Source: Myxococcales bacterium
GTDB taxonomy: Bacteria > Myxococcota_A > Bradymonadia > UBA7976 > UBA1532
NCBI GenBank assembly: GCA_020633435.1
Contig: JACKDP010000002.1
Span: 124,001 to 188,000, forward strand
Length of the DNA: 64,000 bases
Reading direction: 5' to 3'
Shown here one piece after another: positions 26,280-35,400 of this stretch. Position 1 is the stretch's first letter, and each line of letters begins with the position of its first letter. Under the pieces are notes generated by a model, which was given only the letters and a program-made list of their open reading frames with translations, was not told the DNA's origin and did no database searches. Position numbers and translations under genes: made by a program.

Positions 26280-27758
26280 TCAACCCTTGCGGCGCAGCAG
26301 CTTGTCCCGCGCCGCCTGCAGCTTGCCCAGGGCGGCCATCGCCTGGTCGCCGTAGCGATCGATGGCCTTGAAGAGCAGGGAGCCGTCGCTGCCGAGGTTG
26401 GCCAGATCGGGCACCTCGCCGTCGGGGCCGTACATGCCCTCCATGATCTTGCGGACGGCCACCTTCACCAGGCCGCGCACCGGCACCTTGGCCATCATCC
26501 CGTACATGGCGGCGTTGCCCTGGCTGGCGACCTCGGGGTGGGCCTTGAGGTAGGTCACCGCCGCGCGCACGTCGGCCAGGTACTCGGCCACCACCGTGCG
26601 GTTGTGGGCGTTGCAGGTGCAGTGGATGCTCGGCGGGAACTGCTGGCGATCCACCGCCCAGCCCCGGGCCTCGAGCTGATCGGCCAGGGCGTACACGTCC
26701 ACGCGCTCGTCGGCGGCGCCATAGGTGACGATGGGCGAGCAGGGATCGCCGAGCACCTTCAGCTCGGGGATGGCGCCGATGCCCGCCTTCAGCTCGCCCG
26801 CCACCTCCATGGCCTGGCCGGCGAGGCGCAGCATGCCGTCCTCGCCCAGGGCCATGAGAGAGGCCCACGCCGACGCGATGCTGCCGCCCGGCCGCGAGCC
26901 CAGCAGCCCGGGGGAGGCGTAGATGCCGCCGCACCAGTCGGTGCTCACATGGAACTGGTACCGCATCAGCTTCATGTCGCGGTACAGCACCACCGACGCC
27001 CCCTTGGGGGACGAGTAGCCGTACTTGTGCACGTCGGCGCTCATGGACATGACGCCGGGCACGCGGAAGTCCCAGCGGGGCACCGGGTAGCCCAGGCGCT
27101 CCACCCACGGCAGGATGAAGCCGCCCACGCAGGCGTCCACATGCAGCGGCAGCCCCTTCTTCACGCAGATGGCCGCCACCTCCTCGACGGGATCCACCAC
27201 GCCGTGCGGGTACTGCGGCGCCGAGACCGCCACCAGGATGGTGTTGCGGTTCATGGCCTTCTTCATGGCCTCGGGATCGGCGCGGAAGTCGGGGCCCACC
27301 TTCACGTAGCGCGGCTTCACGCCGAAGTAGGCGCAGGCCTTGCCGAAGGCGACGTGGATGGTCTCGGGGGCCACCATCTCGGGCTGCAGGATCCAGGGCG
27401 CCTTCTTGCGCGCCCGATCCCGGTACGTCTTCACCGCCAGCAGGATGGACTCGGTGCCCCCGGCCGTCATGATGCCGCAGGTGGTCGCCGGGCCGTTCAT
27501 GAGGCTGGCGCTCATCTGCACCACCTCCGACTCCATGCGCTTGAGGCTCTGGAAGGCGATGGGGTTCAGGGCGTTCTCGGTGAAGAAGAGGTTGTGGGCC
27601 TCCTTGAGGAACGCGTGGTGGGCCGGGCCGCCGTAGTAGACCATGCTCCAGGTGCGGCCGCTCTGCCAGGCGGCGTCGCCCTGGCGAAACGCGGCCATCT
27701 CGGTGAGCAGCTCGGCGTGGTCGACCCCCTGGGCGGGCAAGGACTTGCGGGCGGACAT
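26280..27758 (-). CDS. PLP-dependent lyase/decarboxylase, sphingosine-1-phosphate-lyase-like
   Basis: A 492-residue pyridoxal-phosphate enzyme of the group II decarboxylase fold. TAGGTESILLAVK (about 98-110) binds the cofactor phosphate. HVDACVGGFILPW carries the PLP-pyridine Asp208. SADVHKYGYSSPKGASVVLYR holds the Schiff-base Lys245. The VDACxGGF and DxHKYGYxxKGxS patterns are closer to eukaryotic and Legionella sphingosine-1-phosphate lyases than to glutamate decarboxylases. No N-terminal membrane anchor is visible, so it should be soluble. GAGGAG precedes ATG 27758. It heads a minus-strand run with the FGE-like and MarR genes and is divergent from a START-like lipid-binding protein gene. 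The substrate is inferred, not proven. Confidence 0.85.
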   Translation of the reverse strand: MSARKSLPAQGVDHAELLTEMAAFRQGDAAWQSGRTWSMVYYGGPAHHAFLKEAHNLFFTENALNPIAFQSLKRMESEVVQMSASLMNGPATTCGIMTAGGTESILLAVKTYRDRARKKAPWILQPEMVAPETIHVAFGKACAYFGVKPRYVKVGPDFRADPEAMKKAMNRNTILVAVSAPQYPHGVVDPVEEVAAICVKKGLPLHVDACVGGFILPWVERLGYPVPRWDFRVPGVMSMSADVHKYGYSSPKGASVVLYRDMKLMRYQFHVSTDWCGGIYASPGLLGSRPGGSIASAWASLMALGEDGMLRLAGQAMEVAGELKAGIGAIPELKVLGDPCSPIVTYGAADERVDVYALADQLEARGWAVDRQQFPPSIHCTCNAHNRTVVAEYLADVRAAVTYLKAHPEVASQGNAAMYGMMAKVPVRGLVKVAVRKIMEGMYGPDGEVPDLANLGSDGSLLFKAIDRYGDQAMAALGKLQAARDKLLRRKG

Positions 27759-27844
27759 GGCGGGCTCCTCGGCGGTGGCGGCGCGGACCATAGCAGGCCC
27801 GGGCGGGGGGCGTCAGGGTTCTCGTGCGCCGGGGACAGGCAGGC

Positions 27845-27850
27845 TATAGT
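27845..27850 (+). promoter_or_regulatory. possible -10 element for the START-like gene
   Basis: TATAGT lies 29 bases before the ATG at 27879, in the 120-base divergent gap. No good -35 sits 17 bases upstream. It matches the -10 of the FHA operon promoter exactly. Confidence 0.35.
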
Positions 27851-27878
27851 GCCCAGACCTCTTCTCTGGGAGCCCACC

Positions 27879-28412
27879 ATGGAGATCGACGTCGTCTCGA
27901 CGCTGAACTACTCGCGCCCGGCCGTCTTCGCGGCGATGCGGGATCAGATGACGGCCCTCGCCGCCTACATGCCCAACATCGAACAGATCACCGTCGAGTC
28001 GCGGGACGACAGCACCCCGGGGGAGGTCCGCCTCGTCAACCGGTGGCAGGCCGCGCGCTCCGAGGTGCCGGCCGTCGCCCGCAAGTTCGTCGATCCCGCC
28101 CGCATGTTCTGGCTGGACCACGCCCGCTGGATCGAGGCGGAGTGGCGCTGCGAGTGGCGGCTGGAGATGGGCTTCATGGCGGAGCGCATCTCGTGCAGCG
28201 GTGTGACGACCTACCACGAGGTCGACGGCGGCACCGAGACGCGCATCAAGGGCAACCTCATCCTCGACCTCAAGGGCTTCCTGCCGGGCTTCCTGCTCAA
28301 GAAGGCCCAGCCGGCCATCGAGAACTTCGTCCTCGGCACGGTCAAGCCCAACTTCCAGCGCACCTCCGACGCCGTGAGCGCCTACCTGGAGAGCCAGAAA
28401 GAGCAGGCGTGA
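27879..28412 (+). CDS. START/SRPBCC-like protein
   Basis: A 177-residue soluble protein opening with MEIDVVSTLNYSRPAVFAAM, the usual first strand and helix of the SRPBCC helix-grip fold (polyketide cyclase/START type). The central strands (GEVRLVNRWQA, AEWRCEWRLEMGFM, TTYHEVDGGTETRIKGNLIL) and the long C-terminal helix (ENFVLGTVKPNFQRTSDAV) complete it. Such proteins bind lipids or other hydrophobic ligands. It is divergent from the S1P-lyase-like gene, which fits lipid metabolism but does not prove it. GGGAG precedes the ATG. It overlaps the next lipoprotein gene by GTGA. Confidence 0.78.
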   Translation: MEIDVVSTLNYSRPAVFAAMRDQMTALAAYMPNIEQITVESRDDSTPGEVRLVNRWQAARSEVPAVARKFVDPARMFWLDHARWIEAEWRCEWRLEMGFMAERISCSGVTTYHEVDGGTETRIKGNLILDLKGFLPGFLLKKAQPAIENFVLGTVKPNFQRTSDAVSAYLESQKEQA

Positions 28413-29332
28413 CAAGGGGTTGGCTCGTCTTCCTCCTGGCCGGCGGGGCGTGCGTGCCCACCGGCGCGGAGGTGGGCCAGGGCGGCGGCGGCGCGGGCAG
28501 CGGCGGGGGGCCCTCCACCCGTGACCGCCTCGTCGCCCGCGCGCTCCAGGTCGCCCGGTGCCCGGGCTCGGGCCTCGATCCCGATGTGTCCGGCGTCTAT
28601 GGCGTGGTCATGGAGACGGTCTCGACCGTCAGCGGATCGCTGCCCAGCCGCCAGACGGAGGTGGTGACGCGCTACGGCGTCATGCAGCTCTGCCAGGACG
28701 AGGAGCGCATCGCGGGCGCCTTCATCCTCTGCGGCTTCGACCAGAGCCCCCTCGTCGACAAGGCCGGCGTCTGCGCCGCGGAGCTGCCCGACGACGTGGT
28801 CGTGGCGGCGCTGCCTGGGATCCAGCTCACCGGCGCGGTGGATCTGGCGACGGGCACCGTGACGCTGGACGGCTTCGAGGAGCGCTGGGGCCTGGCCGCC
28901 GGCGCGGCGCTGCCCAGCGAGCCCGAGGGGGCGGCCGAGGTGGAGGCCGCGGGCCTGCTCGACCAGGACGAGGACGAGGATCCCGGCGTCACCGTCCGCG
29001 GCAACGGCGCGACGCCGACGGTGGCGTGGGTGGCCGAGCAGACGACGGCGCGCATCAGCCTGCGCGTCGCCTCGCCCCGGGCGCTCACCGGCCTCACCCA
29101 GGCCGAGCGGCAGCAGACGGTCCTGGGCGGCCCCGCGGCCCGCGCCCTGCGGGGCCGGGAGCGCGCCGGCGCCCAGGGCGAGATTCTGCTCATCCGGGCC
29201 GACGGCCTCGACGGCAACCTGCGCCTCGACGCCAACGGCGACGGCCTGGTGCAGTGCGTGGAGCTGGCCGCCTGGGTGGGCGATCCCCTGCCGGCCCCGC
29301 GGCCCTGGCCCTGCCAGCCCAGCCCGCCCTGA
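28409..29332 (+). CDS. lipoprotein of unknown function
   Basis: A 307-residue predicted lipoprotein (TRGWLVFLLAGGAC) with a Gly/Ser linker. The mature part is unrecognised. It contains several Cys (LCQDEE, ILCGFD, GVCAAE), an acidic DQDEDEDPG loop, and near the end an EF-hand-like calcium loop, LDANGDGLVQCVEL. The start is GTG overlapping the START-like stop (GTGA). Its stop lies in a 17-base tandem duplication shared with the convergent M23 gene end. Probably an outer-membrane or periplasmic partner of the START-like protein (inference from overlap). Confidence 0.75.
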   Translation: MTRGWLVFLLAGGACVPTGAEVGQGGGGAGSGGGPSTRDRLVARALQVARCPGSGLDPDVSGVYGVVMETVSTVSGSLPSRQTEVVTRYGVMQLCQDEERIAGAFILCGFDQSPLVDKAGVCAAELPDDVVVAALPGIQLTGAVDLATGTVTLDGFEERWGLAAGAALPSEPEGAAEVEAAGLLDQDEDEDPGVTVRGNGATPTVAWVAEQTTARISLRVASPRALTGLTQAERQQTVLGGPAARALRGRERAGAQGEILLIRADGLDGNLRLDANGDGLVQCVELAAWVGDPLPAPRPWPCQPSPP

Positions 29333-29354
29333 CGCTCAGCCCGCCCTGACGCTC
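29321..29354. repeat. 17-bp perfect tandem duplication over two stop codons
   Basis: The unit agcccgccctgacgctc occurs twice in direct succession (29321-29337, 29338-29354). The first copy contains the lipoprotein stop TGA; the second ends at the stop of the convergent M23 gene. It looks like a recent slip duplication in the short gap. Confidence 0.85.
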
Positions 29355-31260
29355 AGCCGTCGGGCCAGATCAGCGTCTTCTCCACCACCGTCTCCCGCCC
29401 GGAGCGGTCGCGGGCCTTCACCTTCAGGCGGTGCTCCCCCGGCTTGATCGGCCGCAGCGGCAGCCAGATCACCCGGTCGAAGGCCTTCTGGCGCTCGACG
29501 TAGGCGGGCCGCCCATCCACCGTCACCTCGATGGACGACAGCCCGGCGCCGGCGTCGGAGACGGGCAGGATCATCCGGGGGCCGGCGGGGTGGGCCTCCA
29601 CGCGCGGCTCGCCGACGACGGGGGCGGCCATGTCGCGCATCAGGGCCACGTCGGCCGGGTGCACGCTCCCGCCGATGGTGTGCGTCGGCTCGTCGCGCCC
29701 GCCGATGTACCACCACCGGTCGCCGTCCAGGACGTACACGCCCACATGCCCCGTGCCCCCCGGCGGCCGCCGCAGGCCCAGCCGGCTGAACGCCTTGGCG
29801 GGCACGAAGCGGTTGCTCATCCGGTACAGCGGCCCCACCACCTCCAGGCCCGGGCCGCCGGGGTTGGCCTCGGCCCGGCTGATCTCGGTGGGGAAGGGGA
29901 AGAAGAGGGCGTCATCCCCCACCGTGAACTGCAGGTCGCCGGCCTCCGCCGTCACCCCCGCCTTGAGGCCGTGGCTCTGGATGGTCGTCCAGGTGGGTCG
30001 CCCTGCCGGGCCGGCCACGCCGATCTCCACCCGGGCGTCCTTGTCGGCCGGCAGGTCCAGCGCGACGGCGGGCTGCCCGCCCAACCTGCTGATTCGATAG
30101 CCCTTTCCGGGCTTCTGCCGCCGGCCGTCCACCTGGACGTCGAGGCGCTCGCCGGCCCCGCAGAGGCCCTCGATGGGCACCAGCAGCAGGCGCTCGCGCC
30201 ACAGCCGGCCCGCGGGCGGCGGCGCTGAGGTGCCGCGGCCGAGCTTCGCCGGCTTCGGGGCGCAGGGCGCCTCCGCCGGCCCGACCTCGAGGGTGAAGCG
30301 CACCTCGCGGTGGTTGCCGGCCGCGTCCGTCACCCGCACCACGGCGGGGTGCGTCCCGCGCTTCAGCTTGCTGAAGGAGCGCCCCGGCCGCGCGTGCACG
30401 CGGGCCCGCGGCCCCTGGCGGAAGAGGGCGTTGAACCGCCCCTCCTTGCGGGCCTCGCGCTCCAGGTGGAAGTCGAGCTCCGTGTAGCGGTCGTCGGCGT
30501 AGGAGACCTCGTCGTAGCGGGTCAGGTGCCACGGCCGCCCGTCCACCTCCAGCGCGAGCTGCCACGCCGTCAGATCCCGGGGGCTGCCATCGATGTGATC
30601 GGGGGCCTCCACATAGAGCACCACGTCGCCGTCGAGGCGGATGGGGGCGGCGACGCGGCCGTCCGCGGGCACCTCCACCACGTGCTCGTCGAGGGCGCCG
30701 GCCACATGGGCCGAGGCCGAGCGCGGCACGAAGAGCAGCCGGCGGATGGTCGGGGCCTGGGTGTCGGGCACCGGCAGGCCGTGGGTCAGCGGGTTGATGG
30801 GCGCGCCCTTCTCCCGCAGCTCGAAGTGCAGGTGCACCAGATCAGTGCCGCTGGTGCCGGCGTAGCCCAGGATCTCGCCCTGGGCCACCGGGATGGGCTT
30901 GCGCAGGTTGAAGGCCAGGAAGAACTGGCCCTCCTTCTCCTCCCGCGCCCGGATCTCGGCGGCCAGCTTCGGGGCGAAGCCCGAGAGGTGGGCGTAGACC
31001 GTCTGGCGGCCGTCGGCGTGGCGCACGTAGACGGCGCGGCCGTAGCCGGCGTCGTTGCGCCGCAGCCGCGTCACCTCGCCCGCCGCCGCCGCCCGGACGA
31101 CCACCGTCTCGTCGTCGTCCGTGGCCAGGTCGAGGCCGGCGTGGTGGTGGCCGATGCGGTAGGTGCCGAACGTGCTCGTCACCCGCGGCGTGTACTCCAG
31201 GGGGTAGACGAGGGGCGGGCCGCCGAGCAGCGCGCCCACGAGGGCCAGGAGCGCCGTCAC
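29353..31260 (-). CDS. secreted M23-type (LytM) peptidase-domain protein
   Basis: A 635-residue exported protein. After the signal peptide (TALLALVGALLGGPPLVYPL) comes an M23 peptidase domain with the zinc ligands in GHHHAGLDLATDD (HxxxD) and VHLHFELREKG (HxH), so the metal site looks complete. Family members cut peptidoglycan cross-links. The domain is interrupted by an insert (REEKEGQFFLAFNLRKPIPV). The remaining 450 residues are a series of beta-rich, probably Ig-like domains, some with DAAGNHREVRFTLEVG-type ends. Cys in LVPIEGLCGAGE and PCAPK could pair. The start is GTG overlapping the acylphosphatase stop (GTGA). A cell-wall remodelling role is likely. Confidence 0.9.
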   Translation of the reverse strand: MTALLALVGALLGGPPLVYPLEYTPRVTSTFGTYRIGHHHAGLDLATDDDETVVVRAAAAGEVTRLRRNDAGYGRAVYVRHADGRQTVYAHLSGFAPKLAAEIRAREEKEGQFFLAFNLRKPIPVAQGEILGYAGTSGTDLVHLHFELREKGAPINPLTHGLPVPDTQAPTIRRLLFVPRSASAHVAGALDEHVVEVPADGRVAAPIRLDGDVVLYVEAPDHIDGSPRDLTAWQLALEVDGRPWHLTRYDEVSYADDRYTELDFHLEREARKEGRFNALFRQGPRARVHARPGRSFSKLKRGTHPAVVRVTDAAGNHREVRFTLEVGPAEAPCAPKPAKLGRGTSAPPPAGRLWRERLLLVPIEGLCGAGERLDVQVDGRRQKPGKGYRISRLGGQPAVALDLPADKDARVEIGVAGPAGRPTWTTIQSHGLKAGVTAEAGDLQFTVGDDALFFPFPTEISRAEANPGGPGLEVVGPLYRMSNRFVPAKAFSRLGLRRPPGGTGHVGVYVLDGDRWWYIGGRDEPTHTIGGSVHPADVALMRDMAAPVVGEPRVEAHPAGPRMILPVSDAGAGLSSIEVTVDGRPAYVERQKAFDRVIWLPLRPIKPGEHRLKVKARDRSGRETVVEKTLIWPDG

Positions 31261-31535
31261 CGCGCCACCACGAAGTCGGCGTGCTCGCCGGTGGCCGCGC
31301 TGGCGGTGACGTCGCAGGCGTCGACGCGGGCCGACGGGGGCCCCCCCGCCTCGATCCACGCCTGCAGGGCGGCCAGCGCCTCGGGGGCGCCCTCGGCCAC
31401 GACGTGCACGGAGCCGTCGGGCTCGTTGCGCACGAAGCCCACCAGGCCCAGCCCGGCGGCCCGCTCCCGGGTCGAGGCCCGGAAGAAGACCCCCTGCACC
31501 CGCCCCCGCACCTGCATCGTCAGTCTGGCGCCCAT
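31257..31535 (-). CDS. acyP: acylphosphatase
   Basis: A 92-residue protein of standard acylphosphatase size, which hydrolyses carboxyl-phosphate bonds in small molecules. The signature GRVQGVFFRAST carries the catalytic Arg19, and VGFVRNEPDGSVHVVAEG carries Asn37. GGAGG lies before ATG 31535. It overlaps the M23 gene by 4 bases. The pairing of a housekeeping acylphosphatase with a cell-wall peptidase seems to be a matter of shared transcription, not pathway. Confidence 0.94.
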   Translation of the reverse strand: MGARLTMQVRGRVQGVFFRASTRERAAGLGLVGFVRNEPDGSVHVVAEGAPEALAALQAWIEAGGPPSARVDACDVTASAATGEHADFVVAR

Positions 31536-31586
31536 GCCACCTCCAGTCGCGGCAGGCTGGCACTGTTTCTTTTTGAAATCAACAGG

Positions 31587-31662
31587 TTGCGTTCTGATGG
31601 GGGCCAGGGGGCCCGCGGCGGCCGCCCGCGCCGGGCCGAGGGGTGGGGAAAAAAGAACGCAA
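31587..31662. promoter_or_regulatory. 9-bp inverted repeat in an AT-richer divergent gap
   Basis: TTGCGTTCT (31587-31595) and AGAACGCAA (31654-31662) are perfect inverse copies with 58 bases between, in the 223-base gap between acylphosphatase (minus) and a membrane protein (plus). A/T runs beside both arms (ctttttgaaatc; ggaaaaaag) are unusual for this DNA. It could be a paired operator for a regulator or a long hairpin. No clear promoter hexamers were seen. Confidence 0.45.
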
Positions 31663-31758
31663 TGATTCCCAGAGGTTGTGATTTTTCCTGCGACACGCGC
31701 CGCGATTGACCGATAGCTCTACGCCGCGTTGGAGCGCGGCTTCGCCCGAGGAGGTCGC

Positions 31759-32475
31759 ATGCTGCCCGTCGAGTTCGCCCCCACCGCCCCCTGGCTCTGC
31801 CTCGCCCTCGCCCTCGCGGCCGTCCCCATCGCCGCCCTCGCCCGCCGCCTCGCCCCGCGCCAGCGCCGCTGGTGGCTGCCCAACGGCCTGTCCCTCACCG
31901 ACGCGGCCGCCACCGCCCTGCTCGCGGTGGGCGGCCTCGTCGCCACGCTGCTCGCCGGCCCCGTCCTGGAGTGGGCCAGCGCCCACCTCGTCGCGGGCGC
32001 GGGGGCCGGCCGCAGCCTCGCCGATCCCGGCACCTGGGGCGCGGCCGGCGCGGCCCTGCTCGTCAGCCTCTCCCTCTTCGCCTGGCGCCTGCTGCTGCTG
32101 GCCGGGCCGCTCCTGTTCGCCCTGGGCCGCATCACGGAGGCCCGCTGGGTGGGCGGGGTGAAGCTGGGCCTCGCCCTGGCGGCGCTGGGCCCCGTGGCCG
32201 GCGCCGGCGTGGTGCTGGCCTGCCCGCTGGAGGGGGCGGCGCGCACCCTGGCCGTCGCGGCGCTGCTGTGGGGGCTGCCTCTGCTGGCCTGGCCCCTCGT
32301 CCGCCTGGCGGCCGGGGCGCGTCGCCGCTACCGCCGCTGGCGCGCCGAGGCGACGCCGGAGCAGACGCGGGTCTCCACCATCCCCGCGGCGATGGCGGCG
32401 TCCCTGCAGGTGGGGGAGGGGCGGACGACGGGCTTCGTCCGCGTGGCGCGGCCGCTTACTGCAGGCCGTCGATGA
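31759..32475 (+). CDS. multi-pass membrane protein
   Basis: A 238-residue protein with about five or six hydrophobic helices. The first runs PWLCLALALAAVPIAALA; others include ATALLAVGGLVATLLAG, LLVSLSLFAWRLLLLAG and LAVAALLWGLPLLAWPLV. A basic cytoplasmic tail follows (RRRYRRWRAEATPEQTR). There are no motifs of a known transporter or enzyme. ATG 31759 has GAGGAGG just upstream; a longer start at 31729 adds nothing hydrophobic. The last 20 bases overlap the convergent giant lamin-tail gene. Function unknown. Confidence 0.75.
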   Translation: MLPVEFAPTAPWLCLALALAAVPIAALARRLAPRQRRWWLPNGLSLTDAAATALLAVGGLVATLLAGPVLEWASAHLVAGAGAGRSLADPGTWGAAGAALLVSLSLFAWRLLLLAGPLLFALGRITEARWVGGVKLGLALAALGPVAGAGVVLACPLEGAARTLAVAALLWGLPLLAWPLVRLAAGARRRYRRWRAEATPEQTRVSTIPAAMAASLQVGEGRTTGFVRVARPLTAGRR

Positions 32476-35400
32476 ACAGCCCGAAGCGCTCGATGGTGGT
32501 GGGCGGGAACGGCACGGCCGGGGGCATCCAGACGCCCTGGCCGCCGGGGAGCTGAAAGTGCTCCCCCGAGAGCTTGTAGTACAGGTAGCTCTGCCGCCGG
32601 TCCCCCGGGGTGATGAGCGGCATGGCGGGGAGCTGGGTCGACGGCACGTTGAAGGTCTGCGCCTCGAAGCCATCGAGGCTCAGGCCCTCGGTGACGGCCC
32701 CGTGGGTGTGGCAGCCGTCGCAGTGCACGTCGAAGATGGCCTGCATGCGCTCGGCGGAGAAGCCCTCGAGGGGCCCGCAGTCGCGGTTCGCGCCCCCCGG
32801 CGTGCCGCCCGCCGCGCCCTCGCACCAGTAGCCGCCCTGGTCGTTCTCGCGCAGGCTCTGGTGGGCCACGTCCACCTGGATGGAGGTGCCCGTCGCGGCG
32901 GGGAACTCGAGGCCCACGTCGTAGTCGACGCGATCCACCTCGAACCGGCAGACCAGGCTCACGACGTCCCCGTCGTCATCGAGGGTGAAGGGGAAGGTCG
33001 CGGCCGCCTGGATGCCGCCGTTCACCGCCGGATCGAGGGACCGCGCCACCACGGCGTAGCCGAACGCGGGCACGATGACGCCGTCGAGCGGCGCCTGCTC
33101 GCGGGTGGCGTCCTCCAGGAAGCAGGTGGTCAGATCGAGGTCGCGGTCCGTGGGGTTGAACAGCTCGATCCACTCCCCCAGGTTGTCGGGGATCCCGTTG
33201 GGATCATAGAGGATTTCGGAGATGACGACCTGGCCCTCCCGGGCCACCCGGGCCGCCTGATCGCCGACGAACAGGTCGCCGGCGTTCTCGATCTGGTAGC
33301 CATCCGACGAGCCCGCGGGCTGGCCGTCGGCGTAGGTGTAGGAGAAGCCGCCGTCCACGCTCACCCGGATGGCGTGGTCGTAGCGGCCCGGTGGCGGCAG
33401 CCGCAGCGTCGCCTGGTACTCGTCGTTGTCGCGCTCCCCCGCGAGGGCCCCGTCGTAGCCCTGGTTGGGGAAGGCGTTGATCCAGGTCCAGGCGGCCGGA
33501 TCGGGCAGGCTGCCATCGGGGCCGTAGCCCACCTGGATGCGCACGAGGGGCGAGGCGTCCGTGACGGTGCTGCGGTCGGTGATGCCGGCCTGGTACAGCC
33601 GGGCGTAGACGAGCACCTCCTGGTCCTGGGCGCCCATGATCTCCAGAGGGAACTGCAGCCGGGCGAACTGCACGGCCACGGCGCAGGGCGGGTTCTCGGC
33701 CCGGGGGGTGCCGAAGTTGTTCCCGGCCGGCCCATCCGGGTCGACGTAGAAGGCGTCCCGGGCCAGGCACCAGCTCGCCCCGTCGTCGTTGAGCAGCGCG
33801 TCCTCCAGCCCCGGATCCAGGCTGATGGTCCGGGCCTGGGCGTTGGGGAAGTCGCCGCCGTCGTCGTAGGTCACCGTGTCGATGAGGGCGCCGTTGCACA
33901 GCAGCCGCACCGTGTCGCCGCCGTTGCCGAGGGCGAAGCGGAAGATGGCGTCGGGCGCCGGCAGGCCGCCGTTCAGGGCGGGATCGTCGCTGTTGGCGAA
34001 GAGGGCGAAGCCCCCGGGGGGCAGCACCAGCTCGGGCAGGGCGATGGTCGCGCCGGCGTCGCCGAGCAGGCAGCCGGTGAGCGCGCGGGGGCCGTCGGCC
34101 ACGTTGCGCACCTCGATCCACTCGGCGCTGGCGTCGGCCAGGTCGAAGTGGGGGTCGTACATCACCTCGGTGAAGATGACCTCGCCCTCGGCGGGGGCGG
34201 GCGGGCCGGCGGGCACGCAGGCGCCGGCCTGGCAGACCTCGCCGGGGGCGCAGTCCACCTCGGCCCGGTCGTACATGCACTGCGCCTCGCCGATGACGAT
34301 CACGCACTGCCCAGGCCCGTTGGTGACGAGCACCGTGTCGCCGTCCGCGCACTCGGGACCGAGGGCGGCGCAGGGGTTGGGATCACAGGGATCCGCCATG
34401 CCCTCGACGAGCAGATCCCCAGCGTTTTCGACCTGATAGCCGTCCGAGGAGCCCGCGTCCTGGCCGTCGGCGTACAGCCACGTCCGCCCGCCGTCGGCGC
34501 TGAAGCGCCACGCGTAGTCATAGCGCCCGGCGGCGGCGGGCAGCCGGAGGTGCACGACGTACTCGTCGTTGTTCGGCTCCCCGACGTTGGCCCCGTCGTA
34601 GCCCGCGTTGGGGCTGGCGTTGATCCAGGTGAAGGCCGCCGGGTCGGCGCCGGGGATGGCCCCGTCCGGGCCGAAGCCGAGCTGCGCCCGCAGCAGGGGC
34701 GAGGCGTCGGTGACGGTCGTCGGGTCGGTCAGGCCGGGGTGGTAGACGCGGCCGTAGATGGCCACCTCCGCGTCGGGGGCCCCCTGGGCGGCCAGGGGGA
34801 ACTGCAGGCGGCCGAACTCGGCGAGCTGGTCGCAGGGCGGGTTGGGCTCGCCGGGGGTGCCGTGGTTGTCGCCCGCCGGGCCGTCGGGATCGTCGTAGTA
34901 CACCGGCCGGCCCAGGCACCAGGCGGCGCCGTCGTCGTTGGCGGCGGCGTCGTAGGCGGCGGGATCGAGGCTGATGGTGTGGGCCCGGGCGCCGGTGGGC
35001 CAGGGGGCGATGTCGTCGTAGGTCACCGTGTCCACCAGCACGCCGCCGCAGGAGAACGCGACGCGCTCGCCGCTGTTGCCCAGGCCGAAGCCCATGGCCT
35101 GCACGGCCCCGACGTCGCCGTTCAGGGCGGGATCGAGGCTGACGGCGAAGACGACGGCCTCCCCGGGGCCCAGGACGAGGGGGTTGACGGCGGTCTGAGC
35201 ACCGGCGTCGCTCAGGACGCAGCCCTCCAGGCGGCGCGGCCCGGCGGCGACGTTGGTCAGCTCCAGCCACTCCGCGCTGGCGTCCAGCAGGTCGAAGTGG
35301 GGGTCGTACATCAGCTCGGTGAAGATGACCTCGCCCTCGGCGGGCGCCGGGATGGCCTCGGCCGCGCAGACGCCATCGGTGCAGATCTCCCCCTCGGGGC

